From: Halobacillus litoralis
GTDB lineage: Bacteria; Bacillota; Bacilli; Bacillales; Halobacillaceae
Direction: 5' to 3'
Assembly (NCBI RefSeq): GCF_020524085.2
Contig: NZ_CP129016.1
Coordinates: forward strand, 1,916,001-1,980,000
Length of the DNA: 64,000 bases
Shown piece by piece: positions 8,121-19,604 of the stretch. The position numbers were made by a program, and so were the translations under genes. A model generated the notes under the pieces. That model did no database searches and had not been told where the DNA came from. It worked only from the letters and a program-made list of their open reading frames with translations. Numbering within the stretch: the first letter of the stretch is position 1; the number at the start of each line of letters is the position of its first letter.

Positions 8121-8486
8121 ATGCAGGAGCAAAATATGACGTGGACGCAAACGTATTTACATGATTATAAAGAAGGAATGGGAGCCTTCAGAGAGCACAT
8201 GCCGGAAGTTTCTCATAAGTTCGATGAATTTACACAAGAATGTTTTAAAGCTGGAGAACTATCTAAAAAAGAGAAGCAATTGATGGCATTAGGAATCAGC
8301 ATTGTTGCACAGGATGAGTATTGTATGATCTATCACACGAAAGGCTGTGTCGATCAGGGCGCAACAGAAAAGGAAATATTGGAAGCTTGTGGTGTTGCAG
8401 CTGCATTTGGAGGGGGAGCGGCTTTAAGTCAGGCCGTCACACTTGTACAGGATGCATACATGGATTTGACGACTACGGTCAATTAA
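8121..8486 (+). CDS. Carboxymuconolactone decarboxylase/AhpD-like protein (YurZ-like)
   Basis: A 121-residue all-helical protein of the CMD/AhpD family, judged from KEKQLMALGISIVAQDEYC, the following YHTKGC segment and ATEKEILEACGVAAAFGGG. AhpD-type enzymes use a CxxC pair; here one Cys lies in EYCMIYH and another in KGC, so the classical CxxC is not present. The location between metQ and suf matches B. subtilis yurZ. GGGAGGT (8109-8115) supports the ATG at 8121; an upstream ATG at 8067 lies in the terminator. Substrate unknown. Confidence 0.82.
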   Translation: MQEQNMTWTQTYLHDYKEGMGAFREHMPEVSHKFDEFTQECFKAGELSKKEKQLMALGISIVAQDEYCMIYHTKGCVDQGATEKEILEACGVAAAFGGGAALSQAVTLVQDAYMDLTTTVN

Positions 8487-8540
8487 ATTAAATAATTAGA
8501 AAATTCAAGGAAATCGAATGTATTCTATATACTCGCCCGG

Positions 8541-8554
8541 GGTAAACGCTTACA
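8541..8554. promoter_or_regulatory. CcpA (cre)-like operator
   Basis: On the reverse strand TGTAAGCGTTTACC matches the B. subtilis cre consensus TGWAARCGYTWNCW at every position except the last. A weak -10 (TATACT, 8528-8533) lies just upstream on the forward strand, so CcpA could repress the transcript running toward 8904. Confidence 0.5.
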
Positions 8555-8577
8555 TTAACGAAGAGGATTTGTTTTGC

Positions 8578-8670
8578 ATGAATTTAAAGTTTCAAGAGGT
8601 TTTATTTGGGTATAAGAATTGTGGTACTTTAAATTGTGTAAATAATCTGAAAGGATTGATTCGTTATTAG
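8578..8670 (+). CDS. Possible 30-residue small ORF
   Basis: An ATG at 8578 sits 10 bases after GAAGAGGA and opens a 30-codon frame ending with TAG. No family is recognised. It overlaps the next small frame in another phase. It could be a leader peptide or the 5' part of a frameshifted small gene. Confidence 0.25.
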   Translation: MNLKFQEVLFGYKNCGTLNCVNNLKGLIRY

Positions 8671-8701
8671 TGACGATCTGAACTTGAATTACACTGCTGA
8701 T

Positions 8702-8854
8702 ATGGAGAAAGCCATGCACCAATCTCATAACATGAGTTATGCGGAGTACAGCAGAAAGTTGGATACACGCTTGAAAGTAGAGGAAAAACGCCAACGTGAA
8801 TTCGAAAAGAGTCAGAAAATGTTTGCCCAGGTCGACCGTCAATTGCATAGATAA
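8702..8854 (+). CDS. Possible small charged helical protein
   Basis: A 50-codon frame from ATG 8702 encodes a very polar helix-rich peptide (KLDTRLKVEEKRQREFEKSQ) and stops just before a strong terminator. The frame is open further upstream to 8660, where an ATT codon at 8666 begins an ISDDLNLNYTADMEKA segment; an ancestral ATG there would have been preceded by AAAGGA, so the original start may have been lost. No family is recognised. The coding potential looks real, but the start is unresolved. Confidence 0.35.
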   Translation: MEKAMHQSHNMSYAEYSRKLDTRLKVEEKRQREFEKSQKMFAQVDRQLHR

Positions 8855-8870
8855 TAAATAAGATGAAATG

Positions 8871-8905
8871 AAAAAATCAGGTGTGTTTAGCCACCTGATT
8901 TTTTC
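8871..8905 (+). terminator. Terminator of the 8.5-8.9 kb transcript
   Basis: The stem AAAAAATCAGGTG (8871-8883) pairs with CACCTGATTTTTT (8892-8904). It shows that something between metQ and suf is transcribed. Confidence 0.88.
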
Positions 8906-8983
8906 ATGTTATAATACACATGAAAAATGTAGAAATTTGTTTGTTGCATGGTCATTTCCTTGGCGTCAGCTAGTGGGAAAAAG

Positions 8984-9036
8984 TTGATAACAAGCACTAA
9001 ATGATATAAGATTGTAATGAGAATAAATTGAGAATA
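8984..9036 (+). promoter_or_regulatory. Possible suf promoter and flanking direct repeat
   Basis: TTGATA (8984-8989) and TAAGAT (9007-9012) have a 17-base spacer. Just downstream TGAGAATA occurs twice (9018-9025 and 9029-9036), one helical turn apart. The repeat may be a regulator site, but no known consensus is matched with certainty. Confidence 0.4.
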
Positions 9037-9096
9037 GTTCTTTGTTTCCGATTAACTTGGACATTCTATAAAAATAGATACTGGAGGTATTCATTT

Positions 9097-9876
9097 ATGG
9101 CAGGATCAACTTTAGAAATCAAAGATCTTCACGTAGAAATCGAAGGTCAAGAAATCCTTAAAGGTGTTAATTTAACAATCAACGGTGGGGAATTCCACGC
9201 TGTTATGGGACCGAACGGAACTGGTAAATCCACACTAGCTTCCGCAATCATGGGTCACCCTAAATATGAAGTGACAAAAGGTGAAGTATTGCTTGATGGC
9301 GAAAACGTTCTTGAAATGGAAGTGGACGAGCGAGCTCAAGCAGGTCTATTCCTAGCTATGCAATATCCTAGTGAAATCAGTGGTGTAACAAACTCTGACT
9401 TCTTACGTTCTTCTGTTAACGCACACCGTGAAGAAGGCGATGAAATCTCTCTTATGAAATTCATTAAAGAGATGGATGCGAAGATGGACACACTTGATAT
9501 GGATAAAAATATGGCTCAGCGTTACCTAAACGAAGGTTTCTCCGGCGGTGAGAAGAAACGTAATGAAATCCTACAGTTAATGATGATTCAACCAGCAATT
9601 GCCATCTTGGATGAAATTGATTCAGGACTTGATATTGATGCACTGAAAGTAGTTGCAAAAGGAATTAACGAAATGCGTAACGATGCTTTCGGTTGCTTAA
9701 TCATCACTCACTACCAGCGTCTATTGAACTACATTACTCCTGATAAAGTACACGTTATGATGCAAGGACGTGTTGTCAAATCTGGTGGACCAGAACTTTC
9801 CCAGCGTCTAGAAGCGGAAGGTTATGATTGGATTAAACAGGAACTTGGCATCGAAGACGAAACCGTTAACGCGTAA
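9097..9876 (+). CDS. sufC: Fe-S cluster assembly ATPase SufC
   Basis: A 259-residue ABC-type ATPase of the SufBCD scaffold complex, which builds Fe-S clusters in the cytoplasm. The Walker A motif is GPNGTGKST, the signature is the Suf-type GFSGGEKKR and Walker B is AILDEIDSGLD. CTGGAGGT precedes the ATG at 9097; the in-frame extension upstream has no ribosome site. First gene of the sufCDSUB operon, with 19 bases to sufD. Confidence 0.97.
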   Translation: MAGSTLEIKDLHVEIEGQEILKGVNLTINGGEFHAVMGPNGTGKSTLASAIMGHPKYEVTKGEVLLDGENVLEMEVDERAQAGLFLAMQYPSEISGVTNSDFLRSSVNAHREEGDEISLMKFIKEMDAKMDTLDMDKNMAQRYLNEGFSGGEKKRNEILQLMMIQPAIAILDEIDSGLDIDALKVVAKGINEMRNDAFGCLIITHYQRLLNYITPDKVHVMMQGRVVKSGGPELSQRLEAEGYDWIKQELGIEDETVNA

Positions 9877-9895
9877 TTAAGATAGGAGGGTAACC

Positions 9896-12856
<2,961 letters not shown>

Positions 12857-12886
12857 GCTTTTCTATACCAAAAGGAGGTATATAAC

Positions 12887-14284
12887 ATGGCCAAAAAAGC
12901 GCCAGAAGTGGGAGAGTATCAATACGGTTTCCACGAAAAAGATGTTTCGATTTTCCGTACGCAAAAAGGTTTGACGAAAGAAGTCGTTGAACAAATCTCC
13001 AACTATAAAGAAGAACCGAAATGGATGCTCGACTTCCGGTTGAAGTCTTTGGAGCAATTCTATAAAATGCCGATGCCTCAGTGGGGCGGCGATCTTTCTG
13101 AACTTAATTTTGATGACATCACTTATTATGTGAAGCCATCTGAACGTTCAGAGCGTTCATGGGATGAAGTCCCTGAAGAAATTAAAAACACATTCGACCG
13201 TCTGGGAATTCCGGAAGCCGAGCAGAAGTACCTTGCTGGTGTATCCGCTCAGTATGAATCCGAGGTCGTTTATCACAACATGGAAAAAGACCTTGAAGAT
13301 TTGGGTGTTATTTTTAAGGACACGGACTCTGCGCTTAAAGAGAACGAAGACCTTTTCAAAGAGTACTTTGGTAAAGTCATTCCACCATCTGATAACAAAT
13401 TCGCAGCGCTGAACTCTGCGGTATGGTCCGGAGGTTCCTTCATTTATGTACCGAAGGACACGAAAGTAGAAACGCCTTTGCAAGCGTACTTCCGTATCAA
13501 CTCTGAGAATATGGGTCAATTTGAGCGTACGTTGATCATTGCTGATGAAGGGTCTTCTGTTCACTACGTGGAAGGCTGTACAGCACCAACGTATTCTTCA
13601 AGCTCTCTGCATAGTGCCGTTGTAGAAATCTTCGTTAAAGATAACGCTTATTGCCGTTATACAACGATCCAAAACTGGGCGAACAACGTGTATAACCTTG
13701 TAACGAAACGTGCGGTTGCAGAGTCAAACGCTACGATGGAATGGGTCGACGGAAACCTTGGTTCCAAGTTGACGATGAAGTATCCTGCCGTGCTTCTTAA
13801 AGGCGAAGGAGCGCGTGGTATGACACTGTCCATCGCTCTAGCTGGTAAAGGACAGCACCAGGATGCCGGTGCTAAAATGCACCACTTGGCACCGAATACT
13901 TCTTCTACGATCGTTTCTAAATCCATCTCTAAACATGGTGGTAAAGTAACGTATCGCGGAATTGTTCAATTCGGTCGTAAAGCTGAAGGCGCTCGTTCCA
14001 ACGTTGAGTGCGATACGCTCATCATGGATAACGAGTCTACATCCGATACGATTCCTTACAATGAAATCATGAACGAGAACATCTCTCTTGAGCACGAAGC
14101 GAAAGTTTCTAAAGTGTCCGAAGAGCAGTTGTTCTACTTGATGAGCCGTGGTCTTTCTGAAGAAGAAGCTACAGAAATGATCGTTATGGGCTTCATCGAG
14201 CCATTCACAAAAGAGCTCCCAATGGAGTATGCCGTAGAAATGAACCGCCTAATCAAATTCGAGATGGAAGGTTCTATCGGTTAA
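12887..14284 (+). CDS. sufB: Fe-S cluster assembly protein SufB
   Basis: A 465-residue scaffold subunit on which the nascent Fe-S cluster forms with SufC and SufD. Family blocks [21 protein letters not shown] and [19 protein letters not shown] are intact, with the C-terminal [23 protein letters not shown] perfect AAAGGAGGT precedes the ATG. Last gene of the operon, followed by a terminator. Confidence 0.97.
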   Translation: MAKKAPEVGEYQYGFHEKDVSIFRTQKGLTKEVVEQISNYKEEPKWMLDFRLKSLEQFYKMPMPQWGGDLSELNFDDITYYVKPSERSERSWDEVPEEIKNTFDRLGIPEAEQKYLAGVSAQYESEVVYHNMEKDLEDLGVIFKDTDSALKENEDLFKEYFGKVIPPSDNKFAALNSAVWSGGSFIYVPKDTKVETPLQAYFRINSENMGQFERTLIIADEGSSVHYVEGCTAPTYSSSSLHSAVVEIFVKDNAYCRYTTIQNWANNVYNLVTKRAVAESNATMEWVDGNLGSKLTMKYPAVLLKGEGARGMTLSIALAGKGQHQDAGAKMHHLAPNTSSTIVSKSISKHGGKVTYRGIVQFGRKAEGARSNVECDTLIMDNESTSDTIPYNEIMNENISLEHEAKVSKVSEEQLFYLMSRGLSEEEATEMIVMGFIEPFTKELPMEYAVEMNRLIKFEMEGSIG

Positions 14285-14291
14285 TATTAGA

Positions 14292-14328
14292 AAAAAAGCC
14301 GTGCAGATATCATCTGCACGGCTTTTTT
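14292..14328 (+). terminator. Terminator of the suf operon
   Basis: A near-perfect hairpin with a 15-base stem from AAAAGCCGTGCAGAT to ATCTGCACGGCTTTTTT, flanked by A and T runs. Confidence 0.93.
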
Positions 14329-14373
14329 CATCGTGGACTGGTGATTTTATGCTTATTAGTAGTTATTAAAGTA

Positions 14374-14925
14374 TATGGCAGGATCTTGATTTCGAGATGT
14401 TTTTCTGGGTTCGTTGCTTTGTTAAGCGGCAGGGATGGTCGGGAAGCTACTCGCTTTCCTGTGGGGATGGCGGAGAGCCTCCTCGAGCTAAAGCTCTGCG
14501 GGGTCTCTCCAGCCAATCCATTCCCACGGGAGTCTCGCAGCTTCCCGACCACCCCTTTCGATGTATGCGTGAAACGAACCCCTTTGCTAAGTGGGGTGTC
14601 TTCCACTTTCCCGCTGTTATAGCATAAAGCCTTCTATATCAAGCTTTCAGCATCCAAATACACATAAGGTAGAAGGTTTAACGCTCATACTTTCATCAAG
14701 TTGGAAAACTTCTTATTCCAAAAGTGGTTTCGAGCCAATTATATGGTCAAAAAGCGGAGGGGAATGGCGAGACTCCTGCGGGAAAAAAGTGCTTGGTGAG
14801 ACCCCGCAGGACGAAGTCCGAGGAGGCTCACCCGCTCCCGCGGAAAGCGAGCTATTCCCCGCAGCCCCTTTCCACTCAACAAAAGTCTCGAAACTGAGTC
14901 TTCCACCATAGCGAGCTTATGTAGT
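14374..14925. repeat. Composite intergenic repeat: B reversed, A forward
   Basis: Same 550 bp composite as at 2.0-2.6 kb but in the opposite orientation. The B core is about 14429-14555 (reverse) and the A core about 14754-14875 (forward). The ends are GGCAGGATCTTGATTTCGAGATG and CTCGAAACTGAGTCTTCC (14888-14905). The linker again contains the TATCAAGC/GCATAAAG motif. The region from 14330 to 15054 holds no supported gene. Confidence 0.85.
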
Positions 14926-15054
14926 ATTAGCAGCAGAATTCAAAAAAACCTATTTTTTATGGGACTGCTTTATACTCCAGTGGAGGCAAGATGTTTTATG
15001 AATACAAAACATGATACTATAATATTATCTATTAAGAGTTAAGGAAGATTCGAT

Positions 15055-15867
15055 ATGTATTTGATTATGTTTGTGATCGGTTTAATTACCGCCCTGGTCG
15101 GAAGTGTGGCAGGCCTTGGAGGAGGCGTTATTTTAGTTCCTGTTCTCCTGTTTTTAGGTGATCATTATGCTTCCTTCAATTGGGTGACCCCCCAGACGAT
15201 CGTTGGAATTTCTTTAGTAGTGATGATTTTTACGGGGATGTCTTCGGCCATCTCATATATGAAGCACCACCGTGTGGATACGGGAATTGGGCTAGTTTTT
15301 TTGTGTGGAAGCATTCCGGGAGGCATTTTCGGCTCCTGGCTGAATCAATTTTTTGAAACTGATGGTTTCTCCCTTTTCTTTGGAATTGTTATGATTGCAG
15401 TTTCTTTATTGTTTTTCATTCCGAGAAGACAAGCAGGCCAATCGTTATTTAAAACAGGTATGTCTAGAGAAAAAACAGTGGACGGGAAAGTGTATAAATA
15501 CCGGATGCCTTTTTGGGTTGGGTTTCTCTTATCGTTTTGCGTAGGGATGTTATCTGGTTTATTAGGCATAGGTGGAGGATCTTTAATGGTGCCAGCAATG
15601 ATTTTACTATTGAACATCCCCCCTCATATTGCGACAGCGACTTCTATGTTCATGATTTTTTTTGCAAGCATAACAAGCTCTGCGACACATGTCCTTTTAG
15701 GGCATGTGGACTGGAGTCATACACTGTGGTTTATTCCGGGAGCTTACTTGGGGGGGACGCTTGGCGCATGGGTCAATCGACGACTTGATGGACAGGTAGT
15801 GGAAAGATTCCTGAGAGTACTGCTCGTATTGATTGGCATACGTTTAATTTGGCAAGGTTTAGGGTGA
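15055..15867 (+). CDS. TauE/SafE-family membrane transporter (YunE-like)
   Basis: A 270-residue integral membrane protein with about eight transmembrane helices and two related halves, each with a glycine-rich motif (SVAGLGGGVILVPVLLF and GLLGIGGGSLMVPAMIL). This is the hallmark of the TauE/SafE (DUF81) family, which exports sulfite, sulfoacetate or similar anions. Substrate is not deducible. AAGGA lies about 10 bases before the ATG. It is followed after 11 bases by a yunD-like gene, the same pair as in B. subtilis. Confidence 0.87.
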   Translation: MYLIMFVIGLITALVGSVAGLGGGVILVPVLLFLGDHYASFNWVTPQTIVGISLVVMIFTGMSSAISYMKHHRVDTGIGLVFLCGSIPGGIFGSWLNQFFETDGFSLFFGIVMIAVSLLFFIPRRQAGQSLFKTGMSREKTVDGKVYKYRMPFWVGFLLSFCVGMLSGLLGIGGGSLMVPAMILLLNIPPHIATATSMFMIFFASITSSATHVLLGHVDWSHTLWFIPGAYLGGTLGAWVNRRLDGQVVERFLRVLLVLIGIRLIWQGLG

Positions 15868-15878
15868 GGAGACTGAAG

Positions 15879-17264
15879 ATGAAGGAAAAATTATACTTTT
15901 ATTATACAAGCGATCTGCACAGTCACTTTGAAAATTGGCCACAAATCGTCGGGTATTTTAATGAACAGAAAAAGAAACATGAGAAAAAAGGCGAAGAGTA
16001 CTGGCTTTTTGATAATGGAGATCATGTCGATCGTTTCCATCCGATTGCGGAAGGGTTGATGGGAAAAGGCAATGTTGAGCTATTGAACGACGCTGGATAT
16101 GATGTGGCAACGATCGGTAATAATGAAGGCATTACTTTAGCGAGTGAAGATCTTCATTCCTTATACGATCATGCGACTTTCCGTGTCGTTTGTGCCAACT
16201 TGGATTGTAAGAGTTCCTCATCACCTGCTTGGTTAAAGCCTTATCACGTTCTTGAATCCAAATATGGGACGAAAATCGGTGTATTAGGCTTGACTGCACC
16301 ATTTCAAGCGTTTTACCAGCAGTTGGGATGGGACGTGCTTCCTCCATTTGACATTCTGGATGGGATGATCGAAGAATTGAGGAATCAAACCGATATCATT
16401 ATCTTATTATCACACCTTGGTATTAATGAAGATGAAGAAATTGCCAGGCGTTATTCAGACATTGATATAATCATCGGAGGACATACACACCACCTCTTCA
16501 AGAATGGTGAATATATTGATGGTGCTTTGTTGACAGCCGCAGGAAAACACGGGACGCATCTTGGTGAAGTTGTGGTTGAATGGAACATCGACACCCGTCA
16601 TTTGGAGAAAAAAGAGGCCTATGCTATACCAACAGAACAACTGAAAAAAGATGATGAAGTAACTAAAAAAGTCAAGGAGATACGTTCTAAGGCTGTTCAC
16701 GAATTAGGTACTCCCGTGTCTTATCTCAAAGAACCTCTGCACATTGCTTGGTTCCAAGACACCCCGCTTATGAACCGCTTAACAGAACAATTACGCTTAT
16801 GGACATCGGCGGATATAGCGATGTTGAATGCAGGTGTGCTTCTCGACCATTTATCCGCTGGAGAGATCACTTATGAAGATATTCATCGCATATGTCCACA
16901 CCCCATGAATCCCTGTCTTGTGGAGTTGAAAGGGGATGAGCTACTGGAAGTGATACGAGCGGCTCATACGAAAGAACTTACGGAAATAAGGCTGAAAGGT
17001 TTTGGATTCAGGGGCGAAGTAATCGGTAAGATGGTTTTTGCAGGTATTGACATAGAATTGGGCATAGATGATGATGGAGGTGAACATGTAAAGCGTGTCA
17101 CGTTTGATGGTGAACCGATTGATTATGATCGGACCTATCAGTTTGCTACAGCTGACACATTTACGTTTGGCCGATTTTTTCCTGAAATCGCCTATGCCAA
17201 GTCAAAGAAATATTTTATGCCGGAACTATTGCGTGATTTATTATCAGAAGCACTTAAATCATAA
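15879..17264 (+). CDS. 5'-nucleotidase/cyclic phosphodiesterase-family metallophosphoesterase (YunD-like)
   Basis: A 461-residue enzyme with an N-terminal calcineurin-like metallophosphatase domain (residues about 1-220: YTSDLHSHFEN, DNGDHVDR, TIGNNEG, IIGGHTHHLF) and a C-terminal 5'-nucleotidase domain that forms the substrate pocket. The dimetal ligands are present. There is no signal peptide, so it is probably cytoplasmic, unlike periplasmic UshA. The ATG at 15879 follows GTGAGGAG; the longer frame from 15849 overlaps the previous gene. Substrate unproven. Confidence 0.86.
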   Translation: MKEKLYFYYTSDLHSHFENWPQIVGYFNEQKKKHEKKGEEYWLFDNGDHVDRFHPIAEGLMGKGNVELLNDAGYDVATIGNNEGITLASEDLHSLYDHATFRVVCANLDCKSSSSPAWLKPYHVLESKYGTKIGVLGLTAPFQAFYQQLGWDVLPPFDILDGMIEELRNQTDIIILLSHLGINEDEEIARRYSDIDIIIGGHTHHLFKNGEYIDGALLTAAGKHGTHLGEVVVEWNIDTRHLEKKEAYAIPTEQLKKDDEVTKKVKEIRSKAVHELGTPVSYLKEPLHIAWFQDTPLMNRLTEQLRLWTSADIAMLNAGVLLDHLSAGEITYEDIHRICPHPMNPCLVELKGDELLEVIRAAHTKELTEIRLKGFGFRGEVIGKMVFAGIDIELGIDDDGGEHVKRVTFDGEPIDYDRTYQFATADTFTFGRFFPEIAYAKSKKYFMPELLRDLLSEALKS

Positions 17265-17268
17265 CATG

Positions 17269-17298
17269 GAGAGCTACCTCTTTAGGTAGCTCTCTTAC
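17269..17298 (+). terminator. Weak hairpin after the yunD-like gene
   Basis: The stem GAGAGCTACCT pairs with AGGTAGCTCTC, but only a TTACAT tail follows. Probably a weak terminator or transcript-stabilising hairpin. Confidence 0.45.
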
Positions 17299-17322
17299 AT
17301 AACGGATCGTTAGGAGTTTATT

Positions 17323-17631
17323 ATGAGAGTCGTGGCTGCAAATTCTCTAGTACCAGGGGCTGTTTTAGCTAAAACCATTTACAATGAAAGTGGGCGAGTG
17401 CTTCTTCAACAAGGTGTCGCTTTTACACCGCGGATTATTGACCGGTTAAAAGGCTTTGATATTACTTACGTGTATATTGAAGATGGACGAACATCGGATA
17501 TCATTGCTGACTCTCCTCTTTCTGAAAAGACACGGATGAAGGCGATCCATTCTATTAAGCAGTCCTTTTCCACCATTCATCAATCTGTGTTATCTGATCA
17601 TCGCTATGTTTTAGAGGAAACAGGCCAGTAA
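17323..17631 (+). pseudogene. N-terminal part of HD-GYP protein, cut by an in-frame TAA
   Basis: A 102-residue segment (AGAVLAKTIYNESGRVLLQQGV-like start, residues about 10-35) typical of the N-terminal region of bacillar HD-GYP proteins. It ends at TAA 17629-17631 and the next frame begins at the adjacent ATG in the same phase, so one codon separates two halves of what looks like a single 361-codon gene. A change of GAA to TAA would explain it. Either a nonsense mutation, a sequencing error, or a gene genuinely split into two coupled polypeptides. Confidence 0.7.
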
Positions 17632-18408
17632 ATGCGAGGGATTGTGCGTTCTTTAATTAAAGAATTACGGAATCACGGAGAAGTCATGTCCTTGTTGTCC
17701 GATGTTTTCACACATGATGATTACATCTTCACCCACTCACTGAACGTTACTATGTACGCTCTTGCTCTTGGGAAAGAGTTGAACCTGAGTGGTCCGAAGA
17801 TGGAGGCTCTCGGCCTCGGGGCGATTCTTCATGATGTAGGGAAAATGAACGTACCGAGAGAGATTCTCTTAAAACCAGGAAGATTGACGGAAGATGAATT
17901 CAAGTGTATTCAAACTCACACAGAAGCAGGCTTTGAAATTCTTCGCCAGTCATCAAACATTCCCCTGTTAGCTGCTCATTGCGCTTATCAGCATCACGAG
18001 AGGCTGGATGGATCAGGGTATCCACGTGGTATCAAGAGTGAGGACATTCATCTATTTGGAAAAATCCTTGCTATTGCAGATGTATTTGATGCTGTAACAA
18101 GTAATCGTGTTTATCGGGAAGCCATGCTCCCTCATGAAGGCTTGGAAATTTTATATTCCGGTTCTGGCTGTTTATTTGATCAACGCATGGTAGAAGCTTT
18201 CAGACGTTGTATCGCTGTTTATCCGAACGGATTATCTGTGCAACTCGATGATGGGCGTGAAGCGATTGTAGTTAAACAGAACCCAAGTGTATGTGATCGC
18301 CCCATAGTAAGGGAAATAAACAAAGATGGGACGAGAGGGCGAGACATCGACTTGTCCAAAGAATTGAATATTATGATTTCCAATTGTCATCTGACATCAG
18401 TAAGTTGA
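17632..18408 (+). CDS. HD-GYP phosphodiesterase domain protein (C-terminal part)
   Basis: A 258-residue HD-GYP domain, the type that hydrolyses cyclic di-GMP to GMP or pGpG. Metal-binding and signature motifs are intact: THSLNVTMYALALG, ILHDVGKMNVPREIL and QHHERLDGSGYPRGI. The ATG at 17632 has only a distant GAGG (17614-17617), so separate translation would rely on coupling with the upstream frame. Full-length relatives carry the preceding N-terminal region in the same chain. Domain identity is firm; gene structure is not. Confidence 0.82.
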   Translation: MRGIVRSLIKELRNHGEVMSLLSDVFTHDDYIFTHSLNVTMYALALGKELNLSGPKMEALGLGAILHDVGKMNVPREILLKPGRLTEDEFKCIQTHTEAGFEILRQSSNIPLLAAHCAYQHHERLDGSGYPRGIKSEDIHLFGKILAIADVFDAVTSNRVYREAMLPHEGLEILYSGSGCLFDQRMVEAFRRCIAVYPNGLSVQLDDGREAIVVKQNPSVCDRPIVREINKDGTRGRDIDLSKELNIMISNCHLTSVS

Positions 18409-18458
18409 TGCTTAAACCCTTCTTTTCTTTCATATAGATAGATGAGGAGGGTTGTTCT

Positions 18459-19229
18459 ATGCCAAAAAAGAGTGCGACTACTGGTTCCACGATCGGAAAA
18501 AGGATTGTGCTTAGTCTGCTGTTTTTCGCCCTTTTCACAGCGTTAAGCCTTTGGTTCATTAACCGAGGTGTGACTCCGGCGCTTGTTGAAATTGCTGAAA
18601 CAAAAGCTCAACAGCTGGCTAGGGATGCCATAAATGAAGCCGTCAGTAAAACGATCGCAGAAGATTTACAATTCAATGATCTTGTGAATATGGAGAAGGA
18701 TAACCAAGGAAACATCGTTTATATGGGGTGGAACTCTGTCGTAGTAAACCGGGCACTTCGTGATACGACCATACGTGTTCAAAACTTTTTAAAAAGGATG
18801 GAGCTTGGCGAGCTACCTATGGAGGATACGTCTTTAGAGCCGAATATTGATCCCGATCGCACACAGGAAGAATTAGGAGAACAGCCGGCAACCTTAATTG
18901 AACTTCCTATCGGGGTAGCGACGAACAACAGTTTACTTGCGAACCTTGGGCCAAAAGTTCCTGTTCAACTAAGAGTGATTGGAGACGTTCAATCGGAAGT
19001 CGATATCAAGATGACGGAGTATGGGATTAATGCAGCTCTGTTTGAATTGACCATTCATTTTGAAGTGAACGTGCGGATTGTTATTCCGTTTTCTACAGAA
19101 ACGACTGTCGTAACGAATAACATTCCAATTGATCAAGCCACAATACTTGGTAAAGTACCTAATTTCTATGGTGGCATGGGTGGAGAAGGGGATCCATCAT
19201 TTTCTTATCCAATGGACCCCTTGCAATAA
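18459..19229 (+). CDS. yunB: Sporulation protein YunB
   Basis: A 256-residue protein with one N-terminal membrane anchor (residues about 15-38) followed by an extracytoplasmic domain, matching YunB in length and pattern (TPALVEIAETKAQQLARDAI, GWNSVVVNRALRDTT, YSHPID-like end). B. subtilis yunB is made in the mother cell under sigma-E and has a role in spore formation. GGAGGG precedes the ATG. The neighbours yunD, yunE and lytH (yunA) also match the B. subtilis cluster. Confidence 0.9.
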   Translation: MPKKSATTGSTIGKRIVLSLLFFALFTALSLWFINRGVTPALVEIAETKAQQLARDAINEAVSKTIAEDLQFNDLVNMEKDNQGNIVYMGWNSVVVNRALRDTTIRVQNFLKRMELGELPMEDTSLEPNIDPDRTQEELGEQPATLIELPIGVATNNSLLANLGPKVPVQLRVIGDVQSEVDIKMTEYGINAALFELTIHFEVNVRIVIPFSTETTVVTNNIPIDQATILGKVPNFYGGMGGEGDPSFSYPMDPLQ

Positions 19230-19279
19230 ATGCTTGGAATTGTTAAACTTACTGAGAATTGAATATGCGTGACCTTATC

Positions 19280-19466
19280 AGATCGGTGAGGTAGAGGTGC
19301 AAACACCATCAGTAATCAATTGGAGCGAGACAAGCGACGATGATTGATGGAAGGGGATGTTTGCCGAAGTGTTTTATAGTTCGTCAAGCTATAAGACGCT
19401 GGTGTATATCTGAACAAGAGATACACTGTCATGCATGCTTTTGGGTGCATGGGGCGCTACTGATCG
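19280..19466 (+). ncRNA. Lysine riboswitch (L-box)
   Basis: L-box landmarks are present in order: GAGGTAGAGGTGC, CATCAGTAATCA, GGAAGGGGATGTTTGCCGAAG, CTGGTGTATATCTGAACAAG with ATACACTGTCA, and the closing CTACTGATC, which pairs with GATCGGT to form P1. A terminator follows at 19496-19537. Lysine should reduce transcription of the NhaC-type gene downstream, consistent with L-box control of NhaC-family (LysW-type) transporters. Confidence 0.92.
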
Positions 19467-19495
19467 AAATGGAGGATAATCAAATTGCCACTTAC

Positions 19496-19537
19496 AAAGG
19501 CGATGGTAGGTTATTTTCTATCATTGTCTTTTTTTAT
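19496..19537 (+). terminator. Lysine riboswitch terminator
   Basis: A 14-base stem (19496-19509 with 19518-19531, including three G-U pairs) is followed by a run of T residues. It is the expression platform of the L-box. Confidence 0.8.
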
Positions 19538-19604
19538 TCCTCATTTTTTCATCCGCAGTAGCCTTCCATTCCCGTTACATCAAGATTTACGGAGGGGAAA
19601 AATC

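Noticed and set aside
19340..19561. 73-codon frame upstream of the NhaC-type gene
   Set aside because: It lies inside the lysine riboswitch aptamer and terminator; no ribosome site.
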